From Firm-04 sp946413695 (GTDB lineage Bacteria > Bacillota > Clostridia > Oscillospirales > Ruminococcaceae): a stretch of 64,000 nucleotides of DNA. Below the pieces are notes generated by a model. That model ran no database searches, was not told the origin of the DNA, and was given only the letters and a program-made list of their open reading frames with translations. The number at the start of each line of letters is the position of its first letter. Position 1 is the first letter of the stretch. The DNA is taken from positions 17,675 through 81,674 of the forward strand of contig CAMKLV010000006.1 of assembly GCA_946413695.1 (NCBI GenBank), given 5' to 3'. Both the position numbers and the translations under genes were made by a program. Shown one piece after another: positions 47,294 to 56,574 of the stretch.

Positions 47294-48163
47294 TTGAAGA
47301 AAACAGCATTTTTTCTCGCCGCGGTACTTCTGGCGGGCAGCCTGACCGGATGCGGGGCATCTTCATCGGTCGGGAAACGCACCGATCAGCAGATCATTGA
47401 GGAGATCATCACATATCACGGCTGCTACGGCGATCAGGCAGACGGAAAGGTGCATGAGCTGCTGACAGAGCTGAGTGCCTCGGACAGCCAGAAGGGCAAA
47501 CTCTGGACGGGCATCATGGATTACTGGGATTATGCCAACGAGCAGATGCCGGTCAATGTGGACAAGCTTCCGGACGATCTGCCGAAGGATGACACACTTG
47601 CACTTGCGGTGCTCGGTTTTGAGCTGAATGATGACGGCACCATGCAGGATGAGCTCATCGGCAGACTGAATGTCGCGCTTGCCTGCGCAAAGCAGTATCC
47701 CAATGCCTATGTCATCTGCACCGGCGGCGGCACGGCAAAGAACAATCCCGCCGTGACCGAGGGCGGTCTGATGGGCGACTGGATGCTTGAGCACGGTTTG
47801 GAGCAGAAGCGCCTGATCGTCGAGGACAAATCACATACAACCGCGGAGAACGCAGGAAACTCCTTCGATATTCTCCGCAAACGGTATCCGCAGGTCAATT
47901 CGGTTGCACTGATCAGCAGCAGCTACCACATCGCATGGGGCGCGCTCCTGTTCGAGTCGGTGTTCATGAAATCCGCGATGGAGCAGCACAGCAGCGAGGT
48001 GCATGTGATCTCCAACTGCTCCTGCGATATCGAAAACGATATTTATCTGCCGAGCGAGATTTTGCGCTGGGAGACCGGCGGCATGCTCCAGATGGTCGGA
48101 AACAACGATCTTGCGATGCAGTATTACACAAACTATGAGAATGTTCAGAAGCCTGTTCTATAA
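47294..48163 (+). CDS. YdcF/ElyC-type (DUF218) lipoprotein
   Basis: A 289-residue lipoprotein. The TTG at 47294 is taken as start (AGGAGAGGGTTTAC in front) because it opens a proper lipoprotein signal, LKKTAFFLAAVLLAGSLTGC, with Cys at residue 20. The DUF218 domain follows: LALAVLGFEL, YVICTGGGTAKNNP, GDWMLEHGLEQKRLIVEDKSHTTAENA and ALISSSYHI. DUF218 proteins act in envelope polymer metabolism or vancomycin sensitivity, but the reaction is not settled. Stands alone with the terminator at 48337. Confidence 0.88.
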   Translation: MKKTAFFLAAVLLAGSLTGCGASSSVGKRTDQQIIEEIITYHGCYGDQADGKVHELLTELSASDSQKGKLWTGIMDYWDYANEQMPVNVDKLPDDLPKDDTLALAVLGFELNDDGTMQDELIGRLNVALACAKQYPNAYVICTGGGTAKNNPAVTEGGLMGDWMLEHGLEQKRLIVEDKSHTTAENAGNSFDILRKRYPQVNSVALISSSYHIAWGALLFESVFMKSAMEQHSSEVHVISNCSCDIENDIYLPSEILRWETGGMLQMVGNNDLAMQYYTNYENVQKPVL

Positions 48164-48336
48164 TATTGATGTACCAATTAAAACTTGAAGAATAGATGCG
48201 CCGGATTTTTGTCATGAGACAAGGCAGAAAGCCGCAGCCTTGCTGACGCAAGGCAAGGATTTCTAACGCAGTATCATGGCAAAAAGACAAGCAGATATCT
48301 TCAAGAGATAGTTGGGACATCAATAGAATACAAAGC

Positions 48337-48375
48337 AAGCGCATTGTCCTCACATCAGGGACAATGCGCTTTTTG
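48337..48375. terminator. Bidirectional terminator
   Basis: AAGCGCATTGTCC pairs with GGGACAATGCGCTT over 13 bases and is followed by TTTTG on the plus strand; it ends both convergent neighbours. Confidence 0.88.
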
Positions 48376-49278
48376 TCAGCTCAGATCATTTTCCTCGGCA
48401 TCCATTTTCTGCATCTGTTTGCGGTAGATGAAAACCGGAACTTCATTGATCAGCACAACCAGCAGATAGATCAGCAGCGTATCACGCAGAACATTGCCCT
48501 CAATCCGCTGCGGATTGTGAATCCAGTAGATGAACCCGTCGCGGAGGAGCTGGAGGAACATGATGACCAAATTGCTGCTGTAAACCTCGTCACCGCCAAG
48601 ATTGCCGATGCAGTCAAAGAGCGCGGGAAGATAGCAGCGGAACGCAAGATAGGGGAGTGCTGCGATCAGATAAACCGGCAGACGCAGCAGCAGCTTTTGC
48701 ATATTCAGCTTGATATGCCCGAAGCGCGGCGGCGTCATGATGTTCTTGCGCAGCTTGACATAGGCGATCAGCACCGGTGCCGAACACAGCAGCCACAGGC
48801 TCTCGATCCCGTACTGATTGCAGACGAGGAACAGCACATTGACCGCGTAAAACAGAATCCCGAGCAGCCCGCAGACCGCGAATCCGCGCTCGAATGCCAG
48901 CACGGTGCGTTCATCCTCAGGACTTTTGCCGGAAAGCAGTGCCGCCGCTGCACGGGGCAGCTCTGCGATCTGCAGCCTGCATTGTGTCTTGTTCTGCAGC
49001 GGTGTTTCCTTCCGGCGCTGCCACAGCGTGATGCACAGCATGATGAGCACCATAACGGCAAGTACCGGCGGTGCAAGGCAGGAAGGATCCGCGTATGTGT
49101 TTGTCCGGAAGTCACCGGAGTGCAGGAGCCTTACGGTGCGGATTGCAATTGTCGGGATATAGACCAGTCCGCAGAGCGCAAAGCCCATCTCATTGATGTG
49201 CGAGGTACGTTCGTCATTCGGATGCGTGCCGGAGAGCCGGTCGAGCGTCCGTGCAAACAGGCTGTTATGTGTTTTCAT
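48376..49278 (-). CDS. Multi-helix membrane protein coupled to an HTH regulator
   Basis: A 300-residue membrane protein with about seven to eight hydrophobic segments in two similar halves, each opening with an ordered block: SGTHPNDERTSHINEMGFALCG and SGKSPEDERTVLAFERGFAVCG (the pattern S-G-x-x-P-x-D-E-R-T is repeated near residues 15 and 120). That internal duplication is clear by eye. Start at 49278 follows AGAGGTGACAGCA and overlaps the HTH gene by 14 bases, a common layout for a small regulator with a membrane partner. Function unknown. Confidence 0.75.
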   Translation of the reverse strand: MKTHNSLFARTLDRLSGTHPNDERTSHINEMGFALCGLVYIPTIAIRTVRLLHSGDFRTNTYADPSCLAPPVLAVMVLIMLCITLWQRRKETPLQNKTQCRLQIAELPRAAAALLSGKSPEDERTVLAFERGFAVCGLLGILFYAVNVLFLVCNQYGIESLWLLCSAPVLIAYVKLRKNIMTPPRFGHIKLNMQKLLLRLPVYLIAALPYLAFRCYLPALFDCIGNLGGDEVYSSNLVIMFLQLLRDGFIYWIHNPQRIEGNVLRDTLLIYLLVVLINEVPVFIYRKQMQKMDAEENDLS

Positions 49279-49492
49279 TGCTGTCACCTCTTTCCTCAGG
49301 CGGGAGCCAGAACAGATCGTTCAGTGTTTTGCCGAGCGCGTCACAGATTGCGATGCAGAGATTGAGCGTCGGATTATAGTTGCCGGATTCGATCATGCCG
49401 ATCGTCTGCCGCGTGACGCCGACTGCTTTGGCAAGCGCCTCCTGATTCATATCGTGTTCCATGCGTGCGATTTTCATTTTCTTGTTTTTCAT
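49265..49492 (-). CDS. Xre-type HTH regulator (YozG-like)
   Basis: A 75-residue protein that is nearly all helix-turn-helix: MKIARMEHDMNQEALAKAVGVTRQTIGMIESGNYNPTLNLCIAICDALG, then LNDLFWLPPEE. This short Cro/C1 type normally controls its own operon with a downstream membrane protein, as here (14-base overlap). Ribosome site AGGAGGGGTTCCCCG. Confidence 0.9.
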   Translation of the reverse strand: MKNKKMKIARMEHDMNQEALAKAVGVTRQTIGMIESGNYNPTLNLCIAICDALGKTLNDLFWLPPEERGDSNENT

Positions 49493-49683
49493 CGGGGAAC
49501 CCCTCCTCTCTTGCCTGCATTATACATCATAGATTGCAAAATGTCAAGTATATCTTGCAAATTGCAACGAATATTTTTCTTTTTCGTGTAATACAGCGGA
49601 AATAGCACAGAAATCCGATGCGCGTTCCGGCATTCTGCATAAATGCACGCGAAGGGAATGCATCGTTTTATGCAGAGACAAAA

Positions 49684-49727
49684 GAAAGCCGCTCCGGTTT
49701 GCGCGATGCGCAGACTGAGCGGCTTTT
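49684..49727 (+). terminator. Terminator-like hairpin in the 49.5-50 kb gap
   Basis: AAAGCCGCTC and GAGCGGCTTTTT flank TTGCGCGATGCGCAG, a second small stem. No gene ends directly before it on either strand, so it may end an unseen short transcript. Confidence 0.6.
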
Positions 49728-49920
49728 TGTTATTTCGATTCCCGTACAAACGGCATGACGGAGACCTTCACGCTGAAATCATCCGGCAGATACGCTGCAG
49801 GGATATACTTTTTGTAATCAATATAATCCATCTAAAATTTTATTTTCCATATTTTTAGTCGGCTGAACCGCAGGATAAAGCGCAGCTGTTGGCAATCCCG
49901 ACGGCTTAGGTGCAGATAAA

Positions 49921-49976
49921 GTGCCTCCGACGGATTCAGAATGGGCGTTGTCCCATTACAGTTCCGTCGGAGACAC
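49921..49976. terminator. Long hairpin after the GNAT gene
   Basis: GTGCCTCCGACGGA (49921-49934) pairs with TCCGTCGGAGACAC (49963-49976), with an inner AATGGG/CCCATT stem. It is 22 bases past the GNAT stop on the minus strand. Confidence 0.75.
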
Positions 49977-49997
49977 TGTAATTATTTGTATCGCGGT

Positions 49998-50441
49998 TCA
50001 CTGTGCCGCGATGCTTTTTTCCATATACACGCAGGTGAAGGTTTCGCCGCGGATGATGCGGCTGTGATCGGCGGTGTAGCCGAGCTTTTCATAGAAACCG
50101 ATTTTTTCCTCGCGGCTTTCGAGAACCGCCTTGCGGAATCCGCGCTCTGCCGCCCATTTTTCCGCCTCGCAAACGGAAAGGCGCCCGAGCCCGCGGCCGC
50201 GGTATTCGGGCAGCACAACGATTCTGCCGAGCATCATCGCCTCGCCGTCCGCCGGATAGAGCCTGCAGGTCGCGACGGGAAAATCATCCTCGAGCAGCAC
50301 GATGTAATCGGCATCGGGCGTATCGTGCGCATCGAATTCCTGCTCCAGCGTGATGTGATACTTGCGCGCCATTGCCTGAATGCGGACATAATACGCACCG
50401 GCGCGCTGCGCAAGCGTTTCTGCGCGGATGACCTGTATCAT
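49998..50441 (-). CDS. GNAT family N-acetyltransferase
   Basis: A 147-residue acetyltransferase of the ElaA/YjcF-like kind. MLGRIVVLPEYRGRGLGRLSVCEAEKWA carries the acetyl-CoA loop (R-G-R-G-L-G-R), and SREEKIGFYEKLGYTAD is the closing part. It overlaps the stop of the large zinc-ribbon membrane protein by 4 bases (ATGA), so both are translated together. Substrate unknown. Confidence 0.9.
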   Translation of the reverse strand: MIQVIRAETLAQRAGAYYVRIQAMARKYHITLEQEFDAHDTPDADYIVLLEDDFPVATCRLYPADGEAMMLGRIVVLPEYRGRGLGRLSVCEAEKWAAERGFRKAVLESREEKIGFYEKLGYTADHSRIIRGETFTCVYMEKSIAAQ

Positions 50442-52678
50442 TCGGAATCCTCCTTCGGATTTTCGGGTTCACTGTTCAGCATGCCGGCAGCGTAAAGCTG
50501 ATCTGCACTGTCCACCGGATAGATGCCATCCGGCGAACAGAGCGAAAGCGCGTTTTCCATGTTGATTGCGTATGCCGTATTCGTACCGGCGGGTAGCCAT
50601 TTGTCGGGCTGCATATCTTTGCCGGTGATGTTCACAAGCTGTCCGCCCTGATAGACCTTGATCTCACGGTTCAGATCAGAGAAACAGAACAGACTGTCCT
50701 TTGTGCGCAGCACATCGGCAATCAGACCGTCGCGCCCTTTCGGCATTGCAAATTCGCCGGATTCCGGCTCGCGGCAGAACAGCAGCGGCTGATCTGCGCC
50801 GGACGGCTGAAATGCAAAATACTGCCCCTGCTGATTTTCATACGGCACTTTTTGAAAATTCAGCGCTTTGTCAGCGTCTGCGATTGCATAACAGAGAACC
50901 TGAGACTGTTTTACGGAAACAGCATCTGATTCTTCCGATGTTTCAAATTCGTATGAATTATCCGGTATTTCAACGTGATATTCGTCAGCTTCTGTCTGAC
51001 CGGATGCGCCGGAAGAAGCAGCTTTTTCATAAGAGAGCGTGAAGGCCGGACTTTCCTGTAAATACAGCAGCGGATACTGTGTATCGAACCGCGGCACGCG
51101 CGGCGCAGACATTGTATCGTCCTCCGGCAGCCGGACGGAAATCTGCTGTCCCTTATAACAGACATACGGCATCGCAACGCTGTTATAGGTATACGCATAA
51201 TAGGGCGCTGTCCGGCAGAAATCCGTGTTGCTGAGGAAATCCTCGAGCCCGAATATCTGAAGCGGATAAGATTTGTCCTGTTTGCGGTCAAAGAAGTGTA
51301 CGCTGACCATCAGATCAGAGGCGTTGGACGGCGTGGCGTACTGTGCATAGTAAAAGCTGCCGTCCGGATAGCAGCTGACTGCCATCGGCGAAGAGGGCGT
51401 TGAATTCTCTGCGAAATATCCTGTGATCAGCTCTTTGATTCCCGACACGAGATCAGCCTGATACAGCTGTGTTGTGAGCGAGCCGGATGGGGCGCTCGGA
51501 ATGGTTACATAATGAAAGTAACGGCTGCAATCCGCAGGGGAGACATTCCATGCCATGATCAGCATTTCTTCAAAGGAGTGCAGCGGCATTTCTGCTGCAC
51601 CGCTCACGCCGCAGTAGCCGAGCTGACACGGCGTGTTCACTGCTTCCACGCAGCTCCAGCGCGTCGGGTTCACCTGTACTTCCTCCGGCAGAGAATGATT
51701 CTGATCCGGCGCATCGGGCATCTCCAGATAGAACACGCCCTCTTTGCCTTCCGCATGCCAGTAGCGCACAACTTTATCTGAGATGATCTCCGGCTCTGCG
51801 CCTGCACGTTTGCGGCAGAGCGCGCCGCCCTGATTGATGTAAAAAACGGTGTCGCCCTCTGTGATATAGGGCGGCAGCATATCGGTGAATACATAATCTG
51901 CGGCTGTGTTTAAGCGTCGGCTCTCCTTGACTGCGGGCTGCACTGAGGGGTACATTCTGATGCCTGCTGCCTGCTCTTTTTTCTGCGGATCATCCAGTGA
52001 CATGGTGACGATCTCGCACAGATTATCGTCACTGAAATTGGAAGGGAACCAGATGCGTTTTCCGTCCGCACTGACCTGCGTCAGCTTTTCAAGATAATCC
52101 TGCGGCAGATCGCCTTTCGGCTGTCCGTATTCCGTCAGCTTGAGTGTTTCGCCGCTCTGCTCCTGATAGAACCAGAGCGCGGAATCCTTGCTGTAGAAGG
52201 CATAGCTGCTGCCCGCATGCCTCTGATTGACAAAGCCGTCGCGCAGGCTGAATCCCGCGTAGACAAACAACCCGATGACTGCCGCAATCACCAGCAGGAT
52301 CAGGGGCTTGCTGTTCTTTTTCTTCTGCTTCGGGGCGGTGCGTTCCGGCAGCTTTTCCGGTTCACGCTCCGGCAGTTCAAATTCCGGCAGTTCAAATTCC
52401 GGCAGACCGGATTCCGGCAGTGCCGTTTCCGGATTCCGTTCCGGTTCCGCCTGCGTCGGCGTCGGCTTATCATCCGGCTTTTTTCCGGCTTTCTGCTGCC
52501 GCAGCTTCAAAAATGCTTCTCGCTGCTCCTGCTGCTGTTCACGGGAGCGCTGCTCCTGCCGGATCGCCGCCGTAAAGGGATCGGGAATGCCGGCCTCCGG
52601 TTCCATATGCATGCCGCACTGCGCGCAGACATCCGGCAGAACCGTGTATTCCGCGCCGCATTTCGGGCATTGTATCAT
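50438..52678 (-). CDS. Large zinc-ribbon membrane protein with exported beta-propeller-like domain
   Basis: A 746-residue protein. Residues 1-25 form a zinc ribbon (CPKCGAEYTVLPDVCAQCG). A Gln/Arg-rich coil (about 40-60) and a repeated Pro/Glu stretch (LPEFELPEFELPE) lead to one membrane helix (about 125-147, PLILLVIAAVIGLFVYAGF). The outer 590 residues have repeated strand blocks with aromatic ends (YAFYSKDSALWFYQE, TVFYINQGGALCRK), like DUF5050/propeller proteins. ATG at 52678 follows GAGGTGGATTTAC. Role unknown; the design suggests a surface sensor or scaffold. Confidence 0.75.
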   Translation of the reverse strand: MIQCPKCGAEYTVLPDVCAQCGMHMEPEAGIPDPFTAAIRQEQRSREQQQEQREAFLKLRQQKAGKKPDDKPTPTQAEPERNPETALPESGLPEFELPEFELPEREPEKLPERTAPKQKKKNSKPLILLVIAAVIGLFVYAGFSLRDGFVNQRHAGSSYAFYSKDSALWFYQEQSGETLKLTEYGQPKGDLPQDYLEKLTQVSADGKRIWFPSNFSDDNLCEIVTMSLDDPQKKEQAAGIRMYPSVQPAVKESRRLNTAADYVFTDMLPPYITEGDTVFYINQGGALCRKRAGAEPEIISDKVVRYWHAEGKEGVFYLEMPDAPDQNHSLPEEVQVNPTRWSCVEAVNTPCQLGYCGVSGAAEMPLHSFEEMLIMAWNVSPADCSRYFHYVTIPSAPSGSLTTQLYQADLVSGIKELITGYFAENSTPSSPMAVSCYPDGSFYYAQYATPSNASDLMVSVHFFDRKQDKSYPLQIFGLEDFLSNTDFCRTAPYYAYTYNSVAMPYVCYKGQQISVRLPEDDTMSAPRVPRFDTQYPLLYLQESPAFTLSYEKAASSGASGQTEADEYHVEIPDNSYEFETSEESDAVSVKQSQVLCYAIADADKALNFQKVPYENQQGQYFAFQPSGADQPLLFCREPESGEFAMPKGRDGLIADVLRTKDSLFCFSDLNREIKVYQGGQLVNITGKDMQPDKWLPAGTNTAYAINMENALSLCSPDGIYPVDSADQLYAAGMLNSEPENPKEDSE

Positions 52679-52743
52679 GTAAATCCACCTCTTTGTCAAT
52701 GATTGTGATGCGTTTTATTCTGTGTACGCTGCCTGACGGTCTG

Positions 52744-53517
52744 TTATTTTTCCCGCCGGAATTTTGTGGGCGGAACGCAGGCATATTTTGTGAAGACGCG
52801 CGAAAAATGCGAATAATCATGATAGCCGCATTTCGCCGCAACCTCGACCGCAGAAAGATCTGTTTCGTTCAAAAGCTGCTTTGCGTATTCCATCCGGCTT
52901 GTCAGAATATCCTTGCTGCACGGAACGCCGAACCGCAGCTTATAGAGCCGCTGAAAATGTGAGACGGACATATTCAGCTGCTTTGCGATCTGCGCGACAT
53001 TCCAGTCCGTGCAGGGATTCTCATAGATCTGCTGCCGGATCAGTTCAAATTCCTGATCATAATGTGTTTTGTATTTTGCCGCGGTCGGGCTGTAATCCGC
53101 CTTGATCTGCATAAAGATCGCGGTGAGCAGATGCCGCAGCGTGACATCCCGCTCTGCCTTGTTCGCCCGAAAAATCTGCTCACAGACTGCAATCAGTTGT
53201 GAAACGATATCTGTCTGCAGCGGAATCGGCACATTGAATGCGATTCCGAGCTCCTTCAGAAAAGTCATGTCATCTGTTTCAAGATCAAACCGGATCCAGT
53301 CATCCACATACTGTTCGCCGTCCCCGAACAGAGAATGCGGCACACAGCTGTCCGTGATGAACACGGTATTCGGTGCCACCTGATAGGACTGTTCTCCGAT
53401 GCAGATGCGCGCGTTTGAGTGAACCAGAACGATCTGCATGCCGTGGACACCCTCCGGACGAATGATCTGAAAATCCGCCGGATGCTCCCAGTGCCATCCG
53501 AGTGCATAGATCAGCAA
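52744..53517 (-). CDS. AraC family transcriptional regulator
   Basis: A 257-residue regulator with an N-terminal cupin-like sensing half (EGVHGMQIVLVHSNARICIGEQSYQVAPNTVFITD) and a C-terminal double helix-turn-helix (NVAQIAKQLNMSVSHFQRLYKLRFG and VEVAAKCGYHDYSHFSRVFTKYACVPPTKFR). The TTG at 53517 is chosen because GGGGAGG is 8 bases before it and a perfect promoter (53615-53643) lies inside the longer open frame to 53643, ruling that start out. It is divergent from the rhamnogalacturonan lyase, 275 bases apart, and is the likely activator of that gene. Confidence 0.88.
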   Translation of the reverse strand: MLIYALGWHWEHPADFQIIRPEGVHGMQIVLVHSNARICIGEQSYQVAPNTVFITDSCVPHSLFGDGEQYVDDWIRFDLETDDMTFLKELGIAFNVPIPLQTDIVSQLIAVCEQIFRANKAERDVTLRHLLTAIFMQIKADYSPTAAKYKTHYDQEFELIRQQIYENPCTDWNVAQIAKQLNMSVSHFQRLYKLRFGVPCSKDILTSRMEYAKQLLNETDLSAVEVAAKCGYHDYSHFSRVFTKYACVPPTKFRREK

Positions 53518-53614
53518 AAGCGATTCCTCCCCTTTTTTCACGCTGCGGTCTGTGTATATTCCGCAGCATACGATTGATATCTGTGTGCAGTCGCTTTTTA
53601 TGTCTGATACTACT

Positions 53615-53643
53615 ATTATACTGCGCAATATCACGATTGTCAA
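53615..53643 (-). promoter_or_regulatory. Promoter of the AraC regulator gene
   Basis: Minus-strand TTGACA (53638-53643), 17-base spacer, TATAAT (53615-53620): consensus. Confidence 0.9.
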
Positions 53644-53791
53644 CAGTTTACAGAAATGATGATGCGAGAATAAGTCATTTTTATGATTGAATCATTCATT
53701 GAGTTTCGTGAATAAAAATGCTATGATAAAATAAGACAGCATGGGAAATCGGACAAGGGAATATATAATTGATTTTGGGGAGGATTTTAAC

Positions 53792-56416
53792 ATGAAGGAG
53801 ATCAGGAAAAAGGCCGCAGCGGCACTTTCAGTTGTGCTCGCTGCAAATGCAGGACTTACATCCGGCATGCCGCTGTCAGTTTCCGCTGCATACGGTGTCG
53901 GCGGAAACGGCACTGCGATCATGGAGTACCTTGATCGCGGCATCTATGCGGTCAAATCCGGAAACGGCATGTTCGTCAGCTGGCGCTGGAACGCTGACGA
54001 TGCGGACGATGCAGAGTTCCGGCTCTACCGCGACGAGCAGCTCATTTACACGAGCAAATCCGGCGAAGCGACAAGCTATCAGGATAACGGCGGCACCGCA
54101 AACTCGAAGTACCGCGTGGATACTGTTGTGAACGGCGCCGTGACCGGCTCGCAGGAGTGCAAATTCAAATCCGGCACAAATTATTTTGACATTCCGCTGA
54201 ACAGCCCCGGCACGCAGTATTCGCCGAATGACTGTGTTGTCGGCGATGTGGACGGCGACGGACAGTATGAGATTTTCCTGAAATGGGATCCGAGCAATTC
54301 GCAGGATAACTCCAAGAGCGGCAAAACCGATGATGTGTTCATTGACTGCGTGACGCTCGAGGGCAAGACGCTCTGGCGCATCAATCTCGGCAAAAATATC
54401 CGTGCGGGTCAGCATTACACACAGATGTGCGTTGCGGATTTTGACTGCGACGGCAAGGCGGAGCTCATCACGAAAACCGCCGACGGCACCAAGGACGGCA
54501 AGGGCAAGGTCATCGGCGACGGCTCCAAGGATTACCGCAACGGAAACGGCTATGTCCTTTCCGGACCGGAATACATGACGCTCTTTGACGGTCAGACCGG
54601 CGAAGCGCTGGATACGATCGACTTTCCTGTACCGCGCGGCGATGTCAGCAAGTGGGGCGATAACTACGGCAACCGTGTCGATCGCTTCAACAGCGGCATT
54701 GCCTATCTCGACGGCGTGCATCCCTCCGCGGTTTACGGCAGAGGCTATTACACCAGACTGACTGTTTCCGCGGTCGATGTTGTGAACAAAAAGCTCGTCA
54801 AGCGCTGGGTTTATGATACCGGCAATGATACCAAAACGCCGGGCTACGGCTGCGGCAACCACAATCTGATGGTTGCGGATTCCGATAATGACGGCAAGCA
54901 GGAGGTCTTTATGGGCGCCTCCGCGATTGATGACAACGGCAAACTGCTCTGGACAACCGGTCAGATGCACGGCGACGCGATGCATCTGGGCGATTTCATT
55001 CCGGACAGAGAAGGCCTTGAGCTCTGGGAGTGCCATGAGGATAAGCCCTACGGCGAATCCCTGATCGACGCAAAGAACGGCAAGATCATTTTCCATGTTG
55101 ACAATTCCAAGGATACCGGACGCTGCGCAGCCGATAACGTCCTTGCAGGCAACAAGGGCGCAGAATTCTGGGGCGCAGCAAACGGCAATGTCTATGATAC
55201 CGCAGGCAAGGTCATCAGCACAACCAGACCGGCGCAGAATTTCTTTATCTACTGGGACGGCGACCTTGAGCGCGAAATCCTCGACGGCACGCAGATCAGC
55301 AAAATGACTGCCGCCAACAAGATCGACCGGCTGCTCACCGCGGCAGACTGCAGCTCCAACAACAGCACGAAGTCCGTGCCGTGCATGACCGTTGATCTGT
55401 TCGGCGACTGGCGCGAGGAGCTTGTCCTGCGCACGAATGACAACAAGCATCTGCGCATCTGGTGCACCGCCGCGCAGACCAAGGTGCGCCTGACCAACCT
55501 CATGCACGATATGCAGTACCGCGCACAGAACTGCTGCCAGCAGTCCTCTTACAATCAGCCGCCGCATGTCAGCTACTATCTCGGCTCCGAGGCACCGCTC
55601 CCCGCACGCCCGAATATCAAGCTGAACAATTCCGCAGCACCCTTCACGCCGCCTGAGCCTGTTGTCATCAGCGGCAAGTATGTCAAGGATCTGCAGATCA
55701 AGGATACCGCGAATGCTTCCGGCTGGAACCTCGCAGAGCAGGGCGCAGCAGTCGGCAGCAAGGTGTTCGGCGACAGAGACTACACCTACATCACCGTTCC
55801 CGATGCGCTCAAGGGCGCTGAGGTCATCGAATCCGCATGCGGCTCGAAGAATACCGATGCAGAGCTTGCATCGTTCAAAGCCGGCGGAAAGATCGACACC
55901 TTCGTTCTGCTTGATAACCGCGTCGAGGCGAACGGAACGGTTCCGGCATGGCTCTCCGGCTGGGAAAAGACAGATATGACCGCCGCAACCGATAACGATG
56001 TCACCTTCTCCGTCTACAAAAAGACCTTTGAGGACGGCGCAGAGGTCACGCTCGGCACAAACGGCATGAGCGGCACGGTTGTCAATTATACCGTATTCGT
56101 CAAAGAGGCAGCGGCGGAAACCGCACCGGAGACAACTGTCACCACAACCGCGACAACCGTCACCACCACAGAAACCACCGTCACAACCGCAACAGAAGCA
56201 CCCGCAGCCGAGATTCTGCGCGGCGATGTGGACTGCAACAAGGTCCGCGATGTCTCCGATGCCGTGCTGCTCGCCAGACTGATCGCGGAGGATTCCACGG
56301 CAAAGGTCAGCGCACAGGGATTGCTCAATGCAGACTGCAACGGCGACGGCAACCGCACATCTGAAGATGTCATCAGACTGCTGCAGTTCATCGCCAAAAT
56401 GATTCCGGAAATCTGA
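53792..56416 (+). CDS. Dockerin-bearing rhamnogalacturonan lyase, family PL11
   Basis: An 874-residue secreted enzyme that cleaves rhamnogalacturonan I of pectin by beta-elimination. Signal peptide at residues 1-34; PL11 catalytic beta-propeller at about 40-625, seen in FVSWRWNADD, DVDGDGQYEIFLKWDPSNSQDNSKSG, ADFDCDGKAELITKTADGT, DNYGNRVDRFNSGIAYLDG and NHNLMVADSDNDGKQEV (calcium sites DxDxDG). A second domain (about 640-770) and a Thr-rich linker follow. The last 65 residues are a type I dockerin: GDVDCNKVRDVSDAVLLARLI and NADCNGDGNRTSEDVIRLLQFI. So it docks on a cohesin scaffold. ATG at 53792 follows GGGGAGGATTTTAAC. Confidence 0.95.
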   Translation: MKEIRKKAAAALSVVLAANAGLTSGMPLSVSAAYGVGGNGTAIMEYLDRGIYAVKSGNGMFVSWRWNADDADDAEFRLYRDEQLIYTSKSGEATSYQDNGGTANSKYRVDTVVNGAVTGSQECKFKSGTNYFDIPLNSPGTQYSPNDCVVGDVDGDGQYEIFLKWDPSNSQDNSKSGKTDDVFIDCVTLEGKTLWRINLGKNIRAGQHYTQMCVADFDCDGKAELITKTADGTKDGKGKVIGDGSKDYRNGNGYVLSGPEYMTLFDGQTGEALDTIDFPVPRGDVSKWGDNYGNRVDRFNSGIAYLDGVHPSAVYGRGYYTRLTVSAVDVVNKKLVKRWVYDTGNDTKTPGYGCGNHNLMVADSDNDGKQEVFMGASAIDDNGKLLWTTGQMHGDAMHLGDFIPDREGLELWECHEDKPYGESLIDAKNGKIIFHVDNSKDTGRCAADNVLAGNKGAEFWGAANGNVYDTAGKVISTTRPAQNFFIYWDGDLEREILDGTQISKMTAANKIDRLLTAADCSSNNSTKSVPCMTVDLFGDWREELVLRTNDNKHLRIWCTAAQTKVRLTNLMHDMQYRAQNCCQQSSYNQPPHVSYYLGSEAPLPARPNIKLNNSAAPFTPPEPVVISGKYVKDLQIKDTANASGWNLAEQGAAVGSKVFGDRDYTYITVPDALKGAEVIESACGSKNTDAELASFKAGGKIDTFVLLDNRVEANGTVPAWLSGWEKTDMTAATDNDVTFSVYKKTFEDGAEVTLGTNGMSGTVVNYTVFVKEAAAETAPETTVTTTATTVTTTETTVTTATEAPAAEILRGDVDCNKVRDVSDAVLLARLIAEDSTAKVSAQGLLNADCNGDGNRTSEDVIRLLQFIAKMIPEI

Positions 56417-56460
56417 ACGGTTCCGGCACATAAAAATCGCTTGATTCCCTTTCCGGAAAC

Positions 56461-56489
56461 AGGACAGCCGACCCGAACGGCTGTCCTGT
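56461..56489 (+). terminator. Terminator of the rhamnogalacturonan lyase gene
   Basis: AGGACAGCC pairs with GGCTGTCCT across a 9-base loop, followed by GTTTTGTTT. Confidence 0.85.
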
Positions 56490-56494
56490 TTTGT

Positions 56495-56523
56495 TTGACA
56501 AGACGCGCCTGCTGTGATATAAT
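56495..56523 (+). promoter_or_regulatory. Promoter of the membrane protein/two-component operon
   Basis: TTGACA (56495-56500), 17-base spacer, TATAAT (56518-56523), 52 bases before the first start codon. Confidence 0.88.
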
Positions 56524-56574
56524 CATAGGGACGGCGTTTTTGCCGGATTCTGAACAAAGCAGGGGAGGGAAAGG

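Noticed and set aside
53876..56557. 893-codon minus-strand open frame
   Set aside because: Shadow of the rhamnogalacturonan lyase gene. The plus strand gives a full PL11 plus dockerin, while this frame has no recognisable motif.
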